Positions 9,169-18,725 of a DNA stretch of 64,000 bases are shown in pieces. The notes below the pieces were generated by a model, which ran no database searches, was not told where the DNA came from, and saw only the letters and a list, made by a program, of their open reading frames with translations. A program made the position numbers and the translations under genes. The stretch comes from Acidovorax sp. 1608163 (GTDB lineage Bacteria > Pseudomonadota > Gammaproteobacteria > Burkholderiales > Burkholderiaceae_C), in contig NZ_CP033069.1 in assembly GCF_003669015.1 (NCBI RefSeq), positions 1,994,501-2,058,500 on the forward strand, in the 5' to 3' direction. How positions within the stretch are numbered: the first letter of the stretch is position 1; each line of letters opens with the position of its first letter.

Positions 9169-10050
9169 ATGACTTCCTCTTCTTCAGGGCTCCACGCGGG
9201 CCGTCCACACGCACGCGTGTTGTCCCGTTATGCGCGCGTGTTGTCCATTGCCGGCTCAGACAGCGGCGGCGGCGCAGGCATCCAGGCCGATCTCAAAACC
9301 TTCAGCGCCCTGGGCTGCTACGGCATGACGGCCATCACTGCCATCACGGCACAAAACACCTGCGGCGTCACGGGCATCCATGGCGTGCCGCCCGACATGC
9401 TCAAGGCCCAGATCGATGCCGTGGTGCAGGACATTGGCGTGGACGCGGTGAAGATCGGCATGCTGCATTCGCCCGACGTGGTGCGTGTGGTGGCCGATGC
9501 CATTCGCACCTACCAGTTGCCCCATGTGGTGCTGGACCCTGTGATGGTGGCCACCAGTGGCGACCGTCTGATTGCACAGGAAACCGTGGGCGTGCTGGTG
9601 CAAGAGCTGTTCCCGCTGGCCGAGGTTGTGACCCCCAATTTGGACGAAGCGGGCTGGCTGCTGGGCCGCAGCTTGCAAGACGCCGATGCGCTGGAAGCCG
9701 CAGCGCAAGACCTGCGTGCATTGGGCGCGCAGGCGGTGCTGCTCAAAGGCGGGCACTTGCCGGGCGATTGGGTGGTGGATGTGCTGTCGATGCCCGGTGC
9801 ACCGCGGGTGCACAAACTGCAGTCGCAGCGCATTGCCACGCACAACGGGCATGGCACCGGGTGTACGCTGTCGTCGGCCATTGCGGCCCACCTGGCGCTG
9901 GGGCTGCCACTGCAGCAAGCGGTGGAACAGGCCCGGGCCTACATCCTGGGTGCGATTGCTGCAGGCGCCGACGTGACCACGGGGCGCGGCCACGGCCCGC
10001 TGAACCATGGCTACGCGCCGGTGGCGCAGCGGGTGTTTGAGGGTTCTTAG
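9169..10050 (+). CDS. thiD: Hydroxymethylpyrimidine/phosphomethylpyrimidine kinase
   Basis: A 293-residue ribokinase-fold kinase that phosphorylates HMP and HMP-P in the pyrimidine branch of thiamin synthesis. Signatures: RVLSIAGSDSGGGAGIQADLK near residues 23-43 and the anion-hole/catalytic segment HNGHGTGCTLSSAIAAH. The first 22 residues precede the usual start of the fold, so an internal start is possible. It is divergent from thiO; the space between them is taken by the thiO riboswitch and no riboswitch reads toward thiD. Confidence 0.95.
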   Translation: MTSSSSGLHAGRPHARVLSRYARVLSIAGSDSGGGAGIQADLKTFSALGCYGMTAITAITAQNTCGVTGIHGVPPDMLKAQIDAVVQDIGVDAVKIGMLHSPDVVRVVADAIRTYQLPHVVLDPVMVATSGDRLIAQETVGVLVQELFPLAEVVTPNLDEAGWLLGRSLQDADALEAAAQDLRALGAQAVLLKGGHLPGDWVVDVLSMPGAPRVHKLQSQRIATHNGHGTGCTLSSAIAAHLALGLPLQQAVEQARAYILGAIAAGADVTTGRGHGPLNHGYAPVAQRVFEGS

Positions 10051-10054
10051 TGAT

Positions 10055-10106
10055 TTTGGCCGCTAGCGCTTATTAATCAAGCGCTGGCAGCTCATAATTT
10101 GATAGC
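10055..10106 (-). repeat. Palindromic element copy 1
   Basis: Between thiD and the convergent transporter gene. On the reverse strand it reads CGCTATC..., then GAGCTGCCAGCGCTT, a spacer, AAGCGCTAGCGGCC. It shares the AGCGCTT/AAGCGCT hairpin and flanking GCTAT block with the copies near 14.9, 20.5, 28.5, 46.7, 52.1 and 55.0 kb. Confidence 0.85.
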
Positions 10107-10108
10107 GA

Positions 10109-11425
10109 TCAGCGCACCTTGGGCCGGGTGGCCCAGGCCAGTGCAAAGCTGAATGCCAGGGCGGGCAAGGCCGAGCCTGCACCTGGCAACACCTTGGGCG
10201 CCAGGTGGTACACCGCAATGCCTGCCAACCACAGGGCCACGGGCAAGGCGTTCACCACCCGGGCCTGCGCCAGCAGCGTGGGGGCATGGGTGCCAAACGC
10301 CAAGCGCCCCAGGATGACGCCGAACAGCGGTACGAACACCGAGCTGAGCAGCAGCAAGAACGGCTCCAGGCTGTGCATGGGCAGCACCAGGGCCAGGCCC
10401 GTGCACATAGCTGCCACGGCCAGGCCCCAGCGGCGCACGCTCCAGCGTGGCAACAGGCTGTGGGCCGACACGGCACCCGAGTACGCATCGCCATAGGCGT
10501 TGTCCACCTCGTCGATCAGGATCAGCGACAGCGCAATGAGCCCGCCCTGTGCCAGTAGCAGCGCTTGCACCAGGTCGGTGGACGGGAGCGTCAACGCCAC
10601 CAGCACGCCCAGGCTGTAGCACCACATGTTGGCCAGCGCGTAGCCCAGCCACGTGCCACGCAGGGCCGCGCTGCCGCTCTTGCCATGGCGGGCGTAGTCG
10701 GCCACCAGCGGCAGCCACGAAATGGGCATGGCGATGACCAAATCCAGCGCGGGTAGCACGCCCATGCCGCCTTCGCCCTGGCGATTCCACAGCGCGCTAA
10801 AGCCCTGGGCTTGCGCCAGCGACACAAACTGCCAGCTCAGCCACAGCAGCGACAGCACCACCAGGGGCAACGCCACCCGGGCAATCACCTTGCGCACCAG
10901 TTGCACCATCGATCCGCTGATGAGCAGCATCACCACACCGCCCCACAGCAGCGTGGCCAGCACAGGCCACAGGGTTCCAGCCATGGTGCCAGCCATGGTG
11001 CCAGCCAGGCCACCCGCCTGCTGCCCAATGGCCACGGTGGCGTCGCGCATCACCACCAGCTCAAAGGTGCCCCAGCCCACCAGTTGCACGATGTTCAGCA
11101 CGATGGGCAGGCTGGCAAAGCCCCGGCCATACACCGCGTGCATCAGCCCCGCGCTGGCCAGGCCACTGTCGCAGCCCAGCTTGGCCACCCAGCCCAGCAG
11201 GCCCGCGCCCAGCAAAGAGCCCGCCACAATCGCCCACAAGGCCTCCTGGGTGCCCAGCGCAGGCATCAGGTAGGCGCCGACCTGCATTACCAGCAGGCCC
11301 ACGCCCAGGCTGAACCACAGTGAGGCATGGTCGTGCCACTGGAAGACGCGGCGCTCGGCAGGCACGGGTACCAGGGCCTCGTTGACTGCCGATGAAGTGG
11401 GGGCAGGGTGGTGGGATGACGTCAT
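10109..11425 (-). CDS. cytX: CytX-like HMP/thiamin-precursor permease (NCS1 family)
   Basis: A 438-residue integral membrane protein of the cytosine/purine/thiamin permease (NCS1) type with about twelve hydrophobic segments. The family segment SWLPLVADYARHGKSG is clear. Because a TPP riboswitch precedes it and thiD is adjacent, it most likely imports hydroxymethylpyrimidine or a related precursor (inference from context). I use ATG 11425 (MTSSHHPAPT); the longer frame runs back into the leader. Near 10977-11010 a 12-bp tandem repeat encodes a repeated Met-Ala-Gly-Thr in a loop or helix end. Confidence 0.85.
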   Translation of the reverse strand: MTSSHHPAPTSSAVNEALVPVPAERRVFQWHDHASLWFSLGVGLLVMQVGAYLMPALGTQEALWAIVAGSLLGAGLLGWVAKLGCDSGLASAGLMHAVYGRGFASLPIVLNIVQLVGWGTFELVVMRDATVAIGQQAGGLAGTMAGTMAGTLWPVLATLLWGGVVMLLISGSMVQLVRKVIARVALPLVVLSLLWLSWQFVSLAQAQGFSALWNRQGEGGMGVLPALDLVIAMPISWLPLVADYARHGKSGSAALRGTWLGYALANMWCYSLGVLVALTLPSTDLVQALLLAQGGLIALSLILIDEVDNAYGDAYSGAVSAHSLLPRWSVRRWGLAVAAMCTGLALVLPMHSLEPFLLLLSSVFVPLFGVILGRLAFGTHAPTLLAQARVVNALPVALWLAGIAVYHLAPKVLPGAGSALPALAFSFALAWATRPKVR

Positions 11426-11526
11426 GCAAAAGCTCCGCAGCGGTCTGTTCGGTCGGGTAACTACAGCGCAGGGGGCAACGCCCGCCCTGGCGCTGCCCGG
11501 TGCGGGGCATGGCTGCGGCGTAACGG

Positions 11527-11630
11527 CTTCCCTGCGCGAGGATGATCTCGGGCCCAAGTCTGTGGACTGGGCGCAGTCAGGTTCAAAGGGACTCTCTCAG
11601 CCTGCAGCTTGCGTTGCAGACACCCCTAGC
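11527..11630 (-). promoter_or_regulatory. TPP riboswitch before the CytX-like transporter
   Basis: On the reverse strand: GGGGTGTCTGC near 11626, GGCTGAGAGAG near 11602, CCCTTTGAACCTGA near 11583, a variable P3a-type arm, then GATCATCCTCGCGCAGGGAA ending near 11528. All core THI-box segments are present and in order. It sits about 100 bp before the transporter start. Confidence 0.92.
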
Positions 11631-11676
11631 AGGCATTGGCGGCCGGGTGGCATCCAATGCGGGTTGGATTGTAGGT

Positions 11677-12585
11677 CTATGCCGCCACTGGCGTGGTGGC
11701 GGCGTCGGCCACCGGCCACTGCAGGCGCAGCCGGGTTTCAAAGCGGCGCTCCTGCCCGGTCAAGGGGTCGGCAAAACGCAGCGACCGGGCTAGCAACTGC
11801 AAGGGGCGCGAGTAGTCGCCTTCGGGCGGGTCGTTCACCTCGGGGTAGAACGGGTCGTTGCGCAGCGGCAGGCCCAGCGCGGCCATGTGCACGCGCAACT
11901 GGTGGCGTTTGCCGCTGATGGGCTCCAGCCGGTACAGCGCCCAGGGGCCTTGCACGGCTTGCACGGCCATGTGCGTGTGGCTGTTGGGCTCGCCGGGCAC
12001 TTCCTGCATGCGGAAAAATTGAGGAGATTCCTCCATGCGGCTGCGGTGTTCACGCGGAAACGTGAGGTGGGCGTCCCAGGGAGCTACAGCGTCGTAAGCC
12101 TTGGCCATGCTGCGCTCTCTGAACAAGGCCTGGTACGCGCCCCGCGTGCGCTGCTGCACCGAGAACAGCACCAGCCCCGCCGTGTCACGGTCAATGCGGT
12201 GCAGGGGCGATAGGTCGGCCAGGCCCAGTTGCCGCTTCAGGCGCACCAGCAGCGACTGCTGCACATAGCGCCCCGTGGGTGTGACGGGCATGAAATGCGG
12301 CTTGTCGGCCACCAGCAGGTGCTCGTCCTGGTACAGCACTTGGTGTTCAAAGGGCAGCTCGGGCTCGCCCGGCAGGTGGCGGTAATAGAACAGGCGCACG
12401 CTGCCTTTCACCGCTTGCTCAGGGCGCGCAGGCTGGCCCTGGGCGTCCACCACATCTCCGGCAAGCATGCGCGCACGCCATTCATCGTGGCCCACCCCGG
12501 GCAAGTGGGCGGCCAGCCGCTCGAGCAGGCTGCCGCGGCCTTGCTGGGGCAGCACCACGCAGCTGGGGCTCACGCCATCGCGCAT
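11677..12585 (-). CDS. RluA-family pseudouridine synthase
   Basis: A 302-residue RNA pseudouridine synthase. The catalytic motif is HRIDRDTAGLVLF with the nucleophilic aspartate; the downstream LEPISGKRHQLRVHMAALG block is typical of RluA-type enzymes acting on 23S rRNA or tRNA. The specific target uridine cannot be told. ATG 12585 (MRDGVSPSCVVLP) is chosen; an in-frame GTG at 12675 would add 30 residues without family resemblance. Confidence 0.88.
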   Translation of the reverse strand: MRDGVSPSCVVLPQQGRGSLLERLAAHLPGVGHDEWRARMLAGDVVDAQGQPARPEQAVKGSVRLFYYRHLPGEPELPFEHQVLYQDEHLLVADKPHFMPVTPTGRYVQQSLLVRLKRQLGLADLSPLHRIDRDTAGLVLFSVQQRTRGAYQALFRERSMAKAYDAVAPWDAHLTFPREHRSRMEESPQFFRMQEVPGEPNSHTHMAVQAVQGPWALYRLEPISGKRHQLRVHMAALGLPLRNDPFYPEVNDPPEGDYSRPLQLLARSLRFADPLTGQERRFETRLRLQWPVADAATTPVAA

Positions 12586-12788
12586 GGGCAGGGGGCTTTC
12601 AGGGATGTGGGGGTGGTTCAAGGCTTCAGAGGGCAGGGACTTGCCAGGCTGGATGGGGCTCGAAAAGCATAGCACCGTGACTTGCGCGCTGTGGGGCGTT
12701 GCCCCGCCGGGGGGCGGCCGCTTTTCTTTCTTGGTTCAAGGGTTAACACCAATGGCGCCTGTTGTAAAAAATCTCCTTTTACAAAAAA

Positions 12789-12802
12789 TTGATATGGATC
12801 AA
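12789..12802. promoter_or_regulatory. FNR-type box upstream of chemoreceptor
   Basis: TTGATATGGATCAA is a perfect match to the FNR/ANR consensus TTGAT-N4-ATCAA. It lies in an AT-rich stretch 94 bp before the chemoreceptor ATG, with a possible minus-10 (TAAGAT) at 12818-12823. Functional use is inference. Confidence 0.65.
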
Positions 12803-12895
12803 CGCTATTGTTGTAACTAAGATGTAAGCAATTCTTGCTAAATGATGAATTAAATAATAAATTTGATAAAAGCAAGAAATTCTTCAAGGACTTCC

Positions 12896-14875
12896 ATGCC
12901 CACTTCCGCCCAGCGTTCCGTCGCTTTCAAGCTCTCATTGGCTGCTCTGGTGAGCTTATTGCTGGTCTTGTTCAGCACCATGACCTTGGTGAGTCTGTTC
13001 ATCTGGCAGGACTTTGGCGGCGTGTCGCGCAACGATGCGCGCCAGTACGCGACCCAGATGCGCACGCTGGTGCAGAGCTTTGATGAAACGGCCCAGGACC
13101 AGGCCAAGCGCGACTTCGTGTTGTTCAAGTCCCGCTTCACGGGCGACTTCAGCGTGGAGGAGCAGCCCGGCGCGGATGGCAAGAAGGAGGCGGTTCTGAG
13201 CTTTCAAGGTGCGCCGCTGAACGGCAACTTTGAGGGAGTGGACCGCTTTACCAAAGACAGCGCGGGCGCCATTGCCACCATTTTTGCCCGCACGGGGGAC
13301 GACTTCATGCGCGTGACCACGTCCCTCAAAAAGCAGGATGGCGAGCGCGCCTACAAAACCCTGTTGGATCGCAACCACCCCGCTTACCCCCTCATGCAAG
13401 AGGGCAAAACCTACATTGGCCGCGCCAGCCTGTTTGGCAAGGAATACATGACGGTGTACGAGCCCATCCGTGAGGGCAACCGCACGATTGGCATTCTGTT
13501 CATCGGCACGGACATGGGGGTCATCCTGGGCAAGCTGGCGCAGGTCATGGGCTCGCAAAAGCTGTTTGAAAGCGGCGCGGTGTACGCGGTGAACGTGTCC
13601 TCGGGCCCCGCGCGTGGCCGCACATCGGGCTTGGCCGATGCCCCGGTGGTGGATGAAAAGACCGAAGATGGCAAAGCCTGGCTGGCCCGTTTGACCGAGA
13701 AAGACCAGACCAGCGATTTCGAGACGCTGTGGTCGCCCCGCCTGGGTGCGGGCAAGCAGCAGCGCCAGTTTGTGGCCGCAGAGCGCTACAAGCCCTGGAA
13801 CTGGGTCATCGTGGCCGAAGCCCCCTTGTCCGAGATGATGGAAGATGCCCGTGCGGTGCTGATCTGGCTGTGGGTGGGCGTTTTGGCGGCACTGGCCATC
13901 CTGACGGTGGTGCTGGTCTATGCCACGCGCCGGCTGGTGGGTCAGCCGGTGCAGCAGCTCAGCACAGCGCTGGTGCACTTGTCGCAAGGCGATTTGACGC
14001 ACGCCGTGGACATCCGATCGAACGACGAGATTGGCGCGCTGGGCCAGGCCATGGAAGGCTTTCGCCAGCGCCTGGTGCAAAGCCTGGGCACGGTGCGCCG
14101 CAGCGCCGAAAGCGTGTCGTCCGCCAGCAGCGAGATCGCGCAGGGCAACCACGACCTGTCGGCACGCACCGAGACGCAGGCCAGCTCGCTGGAAGAAACC
14201 GCCGCCAGCATGGAAGAGCTGGGCTCCACCATCCGCCACAACGCAGACAACGCCTCGCAAGCCAGCCGCCTGGCGGCCAGCGCCAGCCAGGTGGCCACAC
14301 AGGGCGGGCAGGTGGTGGCGCAGGTGGTCAGCACCATGCACAACATCAATGGCAGCAGCCAGAAGATTGCCGACATCATTGGCGTGATTGACGGCATTGC
14401 CTTCCAGACCAATATCCTGGCGCTGAACGCCGCCGTGGAAGCCGCCCGTGCAGGCGAGCAAGGCCGGGGCTTTGCCGTGGTGGCCAGCGAGGTGCGCAAC
14501 CTGGCGCAGCGCACAGCGGCCGAGGCCAAGGCCATCAAGGAGCTGATCGGCGCCAGTAGCGCCATGGTGCAAGAAGGCTCGGTGCTGGCCGACAAGGCGG
14601 GCACCACCATGGGCGAGGTGGTCAGCTCCATCCAGCGGGTGGCGGACATCGTCTCTGAAATCAGCGCGGCCACGGGCGAGCAAAGCGCCGGGGTGGGGCA
14701 GGTGGGCCAGGCGGTGACGCAGCTCGATCAGGCCACCCAGCAAAACGCGGCGCTGGTCGAAGAAATGGCCGCCGCCGCCAGCAGCCTGCGCACCCAGGCC
14801 GAGCAGATGGTCGAGGCCGTGGCCCAGTTCAAGCTGGGGCAGGAGCCTGGGCAGTATCGGCAACTGGGGCGCTGA
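12896..14875 (+). CDS. Methyl-accepting chemotaxis protein with Cache-type sensor
   Basis: A 659-residue receptor. Membrane helices lie near residues 12-36 and 320-342, enclosing a periplasmic domain of about 280 residues that looks like a Cache3/Cache2-type sensor ([27 protein letters not shown]). A HAMP domain follows (near 345-395), then the signalling domain whose hairpin tip has the conserved [20 protein letters not shown]. No C-terminal CheR-docking pentapeptide is visible. ATG 12896 has AAGGA five bases upstream; the frame also has a TTG 33 bases earlier. The upstream FNR-type box suggests induction at low oxygen. Confidence 0.93.
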   Translation: MPTSAQRSVAFKLSLAALVSLLLVLFSTMTLVSLFIWQDFGGVSRNDARQYATQMRTLVQSFDETAQDQAKRDFVLFKSRFTGDFSVEEQPGADGKKEAVLSFQGAPLNGNFEGVDRFTKDSAGAIATIFARTGDDFMRVTTSLKKQDGERAYKTLLDRNHPAYPLMQEGKTYIGRASLFGKEYMTVYEPIREGNRTIGILFIGTDMGVILGKLAQVMGSQKLFESGAVYAVNVSSGPARGRTSGLADAPVVDEKTEDGKAWLARLTEKDQTSDFETLWSPRLGAGKQQRQFVAAERYKPWNWVIVAEAPLSEMMEDARAVLIWLWVGVLAALAILTVVLVYATRRLVGQPVQQLSTALVHLSQGDLTHAVDIRSNDEIGALGQAMEGFRQRLVQSLGTVRRSAESVSSASSEIAQGNHDLSARTETQASSLEETAASMEELGSTIRHNADNASQASRLAASASQVATQGGQVVAQVVSTMHNINGSSQKIADIIGVIDGIAFQTNILALNAAVEAARAGEQGRGFAVVASEVRNLAQRTAAEAKAIKELIGASSAMVQEGSVLADKAGTTMGEVVSSIQRVADIVSEISAATGEQSAGVGQVGQAVTQLDQATQQNAALVEEMAAAASSLRTQAEQMVEAVAQFKLGQEPGQYRQLGR

Positions 14876-14886
14876 GGGATCGATTC

Positions 14887-14945
14887 TTTTGCTATTGAAT
14901 CAATAGCTGCTAGCGCTTAGGAATCAAGCGCTAGAGCCCAAAAAG
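14887..14945 (+). repeat. Palindromic element copy 2 (double hairpin)
   Basis: The clearest copy. GCTATTGAATCAATAGC (14891-14907) is a perfect hairpin; CTAGCGCTT (14910-14918) and AAGCGCTAG (14926-14934) form a second. It lies between the chemoreceptor gene and the convergent DUF72 gene. Confidence 0.9.
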
Positions 14946-14949
14946 TCTC

Positions 14950-16065
14950 TCAATCAGAGATTGGTGGGACGGTCTCGGCGGCGGGTTTTTGCAACGCCCG
15001 CACCTGCTCGGCCAGCCGCTGCACGGTCAAGGGCGCGCACCCCTCGGCATGGTTGCTGATGGTGACGTAGGCGTTTTGCCCCGCCGCCGTGATGCCTGCA
15101 ATCACCTTGGCCAGCGCCGCGTGGGTGTCCGGGTCCAGGTCGTGCAACCGGTCGTAAGGTGCGTATCGCCGCTCGGCGTCTTCATAGCCGTAGGGGCCGT
15201 GCAATGCGTTCAGGTTCCAGCGGCACACCAGGGGCGTGGGCCACAGGGCGCGCAGCAAGGGCAACTGCTGCGCCAGCGGCGGCAGCTTGGGGTGCAGGCC
15301 CAGGCAATAGGTGGCGCCCGCACCGCGCAGCACAGCGGCAAATTCAGGGGTCAGCCACTCTGGGTCTCGCACCTCCACGGCAATGACGCCGTCGCTTGCC
15401 TGGGGCTTGAGCGACGGCAGCGCGTGCAGCAAATCCCGCAGCTTGCCCAGCAGCAGGGGCATGCGGTCCAGCCATGCCATGGGCAGGGGGCTGAGCTGGA
15501 ACACCAGCGCGCCTAGCTTGTCGCCCAGCCCCGCCAAGGCAGGTTCTACAAACTCGGTGCAGGCCAGGGCGGGGTCCAGAAACGCCGGGTTGGGCTCGCG
15601 CCCCCGGCCATCTTCGGTGCGCACCAGTGCGTCGGTGACCAGGCTGGGCGCCTTCACGACAAAGCGAAAGTCTGCCGGTACCTGCTCGGCATAGCGCTGG
15701 TACTGGCTGATGGTGAGGGGGCGGTAAAAGTTGCGGTCCAGGCTCACGGCGCGCAGCAGCGGGTGAGCGGCATAGGCGGCCAGGCCTTGTTTGGACAGCT
15801 GCGTTTCGGCGTGCTCCGCATCCCACACGAGCCCGGCCCAGGCGGGGTAGGTCCATGACGAGGTGCCCAAGCGCAGCCGCTGGGGCAGGGCATCTGCCAG
15901 TGTGTGCAAGGCTTCGTCCACGGTGACCGGGCGCACGCCCAGCCCCTTGCTCCGTGGTGTCGCCGGTGGTGCGGAGAGGGGGGCGGCTTTGCCAGGCTGC
16001 CCATCGGTGGCCTGGCGGTTGGGGGGCGTGGGCACGGCGGGTGTGCCAAACAGGTCTTCTTGCAT
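14950..16065 (-). CDS. DUF72 domain-containing protein
   Basis: A 371-residue protein of the DUF72 (YecE) family, a TIM-barrel-like family of unknown biochemical role. Family features seen: LRLGTSSWTYPAWAGLVW, LDRNFYRPLTISQY, FRFVVKAPSLVTDA and the C-terminal NAYVTISNHAEGCAP. The first 60 residues are Pro/Ala-rich and outside the domain. It is convergent with the chemoreceptor gene and divergent from tex, with no functional hint from neighbours. Confidence 0.9.
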   Translation of the reverse strand: MQEDLFGTPAVPTPPNRQATDGQPGKAAPLSAPPATPRSKGLGVRPVTVDEALHTLADALPQRLRLGTSSWTYPAWAGLVWDAEHAETQLSKQGLAAYAAHPLLRAVSLDRNFYRPLTISQYQRYAEQVPADFRFVVKAPSLVTDALVRTEDGRGREPNPAFLDPALACTEFVEPALAGLGDKLGALVFQLSPLPMAWLDRMPLLLGKLRDLLHALPSLKPQASDGVIAVEVRDPEWLTPEFAAVLRGAGATYCLGLHPKLPPLAQQLPLLRALWPTPLVCRWNLNALHGPYGYEDAERRYAPYDRLHDLDPDTHAALAKVIAGITAAGQNAYVTISNHAEGCAPLTVQRLAEQVRALQKPAAETVPPISD

Positions 16066-16275
16066 CCGCTGGAGGGCTAGGGTAGTTGTAACAACCGGGG
16101 TCGGATAGCGATGTTAGCCCGCAGTGCGCTGTGGCAAACTCGCGCGCTTCGCGTTTCGTTTGTTTGACGTGGCTTACGCAAACCGGTTCTCATGCAAGCG
16201 TTCGCCCCCGGGCGAGGCTGGCATGGCAAGCCGATGGCGTAAGTCCCATTTGAGTCTCAGAGAGTTTGCCCACAC

Positions 16276-18642
16276 ATGCAGCAGATCATTCGGCAACTGG
16301 CCGCAGAAATCAAAGTAGGGGAGCAGCAGGTACGCGCCGCCGTCGAGCTGCTGGACGGCGGGGCCACGGTGCCCTTCATCGCGCGCTACCGCAAGGAAGT
16401 CACCGGTGGGCTGGACGATATCCAGCTGCGCGAGCTGGAAGCCCGCCTGTCTTACCTGCGCGAGCTGGACGACCGCCGCGCTGCGGTGCTCAAGAGCATT
16501 GACGAACAAGGCAAGCTGACCGACGCGTTGCGCGCAGCCATTGCCGCAGCGCCCACTAAGCAAGAGCTGGAGGACATCTACCTGCCCTTCAAGCAAAAGC
16601 GCCGCACCAAGGGCCAGATGGCCCGCGAATTTGGCATTGAGCCCCTGGCCGACAAGCTGTTTGCCGACCCCACCCTCGACCCCGCTGTGGAGGCTGCTGC
16701 CTTCACCAAGCCGCCTGAAGTGCTGGACGACGGCAAGACGGGCGCCGATTTTTCGACCGTGCCTGCCGTGCTTGATGGTGTGCGCGATATCTTGAGCGAG
16801 CGCTGGGCCGAGGATGCCGTGCTGGTGCAAAGCCTGCGCGAATGGCTGTGGGCCGAGGGCCTGCTGCGCAGCAAAAAGGTCGAAGGCAAGAACGAGAACG
16901 ACCCCGAGGTCTCCAAGTTCCGCGACTACTTTGAATACGACGAGCCCATTGGCCGCGTGCCATCGCACCGTGCGCTGGCCGTGTTCCGGGGCCGTGGGCT
17001 GGAGATTCTGGAAGCCAAGCTGGTGTTGCCAGTCGAACCAGAGCCGGGCAAGCCCAGCATGGCCGAAGGCAAGATCGCCCTGCACTTGGGCTGGAGCCAT
17101 GCGGGTCGCAAGGCGGATGACCTGATTCGCAAATGTGTGGCCTGGACTTGGCGCGTGAAGCTGAGCCTTTCGACCGAGCGCGACCTGTTCGCCCGCCTGC
17201 GCGACGACGCCGAGAAGGTGGCCATCAAGGTGTTTGCCGACAACCTGCGCGACCTGCTGCTGGCCGCGCCTGCGGGCCCGCGCGTGGTGATGGGGCTGGA
17301 CCCGGGCATCCGCACCGGCGTGAAGGTGGCTGTGGTGGACGCCACCGGCAAGTTGGTGGAAACCGCCACGGTGTACCCGCACGAGCCGCGCCGCGATTGG
17401 GACGGCTCGCTGCATACCCTGGCCAAGCTGGCCGAGAAGCACGGCGTGAACCTGATTGCCATCGGCAACGGGACGGCCAGCCGCGAGACCGACAAGCTGG
17501 CGGCCGACCTCATCAAACTGGCCGCCAAGGCCGAGCGCGCCATCGAGAAGGTGGTGGTGAGCGAAGCCGGTGCGTCCGTCTATTCCGCCAGCGAATACGC
17601 CTCGCAAGAGATGCCCGATGTGGACGTGAGCCTGCGGGGTGCCGCCTCCATCGCCCGCCGCTTGCAAGACCCGCTGGCCGAGCTGGTGAAGATCGACCCC
17701 AAGAGCATCGGCGTGGGCCAGTACCAGCACGATGTGAACCAGAGCGAGCTGGCACGCACCCTGGGTACGGTGGTGGAAGACTGCGTGAACTCGGTCGGCG
17801 TGGACCTGAACACGGCCAGCGTGCCTCTGCTCTCCCGCGTGTCCGGGCTGTCGGGCAGCGTGGCCAAGGCCGTGGTGCGCTGGCGCGAGGCCAATGGCGC
17901 GTTCAAGAGCCGCAAGCAGCTCATGGACGTGGCGGGCCTGGGCGCCAAGACCTTTGAGCAGAGCGCGGGTTTCTTGCGCATTCGCGGTGGCGAAAACCCG
18001 CTGGACATGACCGGCGTGCACCCCGAAACCTACCCGGTGGTCGAGCAGATCATGGAAAAGACGGGCAAGCCGGTGGCCGAGATCATGGGCCGCTCTGACA
18101 TGCTCAAGACCCTCAAGCCCGAGCTGTTCGCCAACGAGAAGTTTGGTGTCATCACCGTCAAGGACATCCTGGCCGAGCTGGAAAAGCCCGGCCGCGACCC
18201 GCGCCCCGACTTCAAGGTGGCGCGCTTCAACGACGGCGTGGAAGACATCAAGGACCTCAAGGAGGGCATGATCCTCGAAGGCACGGTGAGCAATGTGGCC
18301 CAGTTTGGCGCCTTCATCGACCTGGGCGTGCACCAGGACGGCCTGGTGCATGTGAGCCAGCTGGCGCACAAGTTCGTAAACGACGCCCGCGAAGTGGTCA
18401 AGACCGGTGACATCGTCAAGGTCAAGGTCATGGAAGTGGATGTGGAGCGCAAGCGCATAGGCCTGTCGATGAAGCTGGACGCCGCACCGCGCCAGCAGGG
18501 TGACCGGGGTGCACCGCAGGGCAACCGCTTTGAGGGGGCAGGGCGCGGCTACGCGCAGCCGCAGCGCCGCGCGCCCGAGCCTGCGCAACAGTCGGCCATG
18601 GCGTCGGCGTTTGCCAAATTGCAACAGGCTAAGGGGCGTTAA
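16276..18642 (+). CDS. tex: RNA-binding transcriptional accessory protein Tex
   Basis: A 788-residue nucleic-acid-binding protein of the Tex family. Order of domains: N-terminal helical Tex region, YqgF/RNase H-like domain starting near residue 334 (MGLDPGIRTGVKVAVVD), helix-hairpin-helix segments near 505-570 (LNTASVPLLSRVSGLSG), and an S1 RNA-binding domain near 657-733 (MILEGTVSNVAQFGAFIDLG). The tail is rich in Arg, Gln and Gly. Tex affects transcription and toxin expression in other bacteria. It stands alone with roughly 200 bp of upstream sequence. Confidence 0.96.
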   Translation: MQQIIRQLAAEIKVGEQQVRAAVELLDGGATVPFIARYRKEVTGGLDDIQLRELEARLSYLRELDDRRAAVLKSIDEQGKLTDALRAAIAAAPTKQELEDIYLPFKQKRRTKGQMAREFGIEPLADKLFADPTLDPAVEAAAFTKPPEVLDDGKTGADFSTVPAVLDGVRDILSERWAEDAVLVQSLREWLWAEGLLRSKKVEGKNENDPEVSKFRDYFEYDEPIGRVPSHRALAVFRGRGLEILEAKLVLPVEPEPGKPSMAEGKIALHLGWSHAGRKADDLIRKCVAWTWRVKLSLSTERDLFARLRDDAEKVAIKVFADNLRDLLLAAPAGPRVVMGLDPGIRTGVKVAVVDATGKLVETATVYPHEPRRDWDGSLHTLAKLAEKHGVNLIAIGNGTASRETDKLAADLIKLAAKAERAIEKVVVSEAGASVYSASEYASQEMPDVDVSLRGAASIARRLQDPLAELVKIDPKSIGVGQYQHDVNQSELARTLGTVVEDCVNSVGVDLNTASVPLLSRVSGLSGSVAKAVVRWREANGAFKSRKQLMDVAGLGAKTFEQSAGFLRIRGGENPLDMTGVHPETYPVVEQIMEKTGKPVAEIMGRSDMLKTLKPELFANEKFGVITVKDILAELEKPGRDPRPDFKVARFNDGVEDIKDLKEGMILEGTVSNVAQFGAFIDLGVHQDGLVHVSQLAHKFVNDAREVVKTGDIVKVKVMEVDVERKRIGLSMKLDAAPRQQGDRGAPQGNRFEGAGRGYAQPQRRAPEPAQQSAMASAFAKLQQAKGR

Positions 18643-18725
18643 AAGCGCACAGGGGCGTTTCGGCCATTGAATGCGGGTGGCAGGGCCATAATCGCCGCAA
18701 CCACCACCGAGGCGCCCCCGAACCC

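Noticed and set aside
12956..14863. A 635-codon open frame antisense to the chemoreceptor
   Set aside because: Same reason: biased composition and no domain, while the sense strand encodes a complete chemoreceptor.
16174..18624. An 816-codon open frame antisense to tex
   Set aside because: It mirrors tex codons in a GC-rich gene, is rich in His/Leu/Val/Gly/Gln without any family signature, and tex itself is unmistakable.
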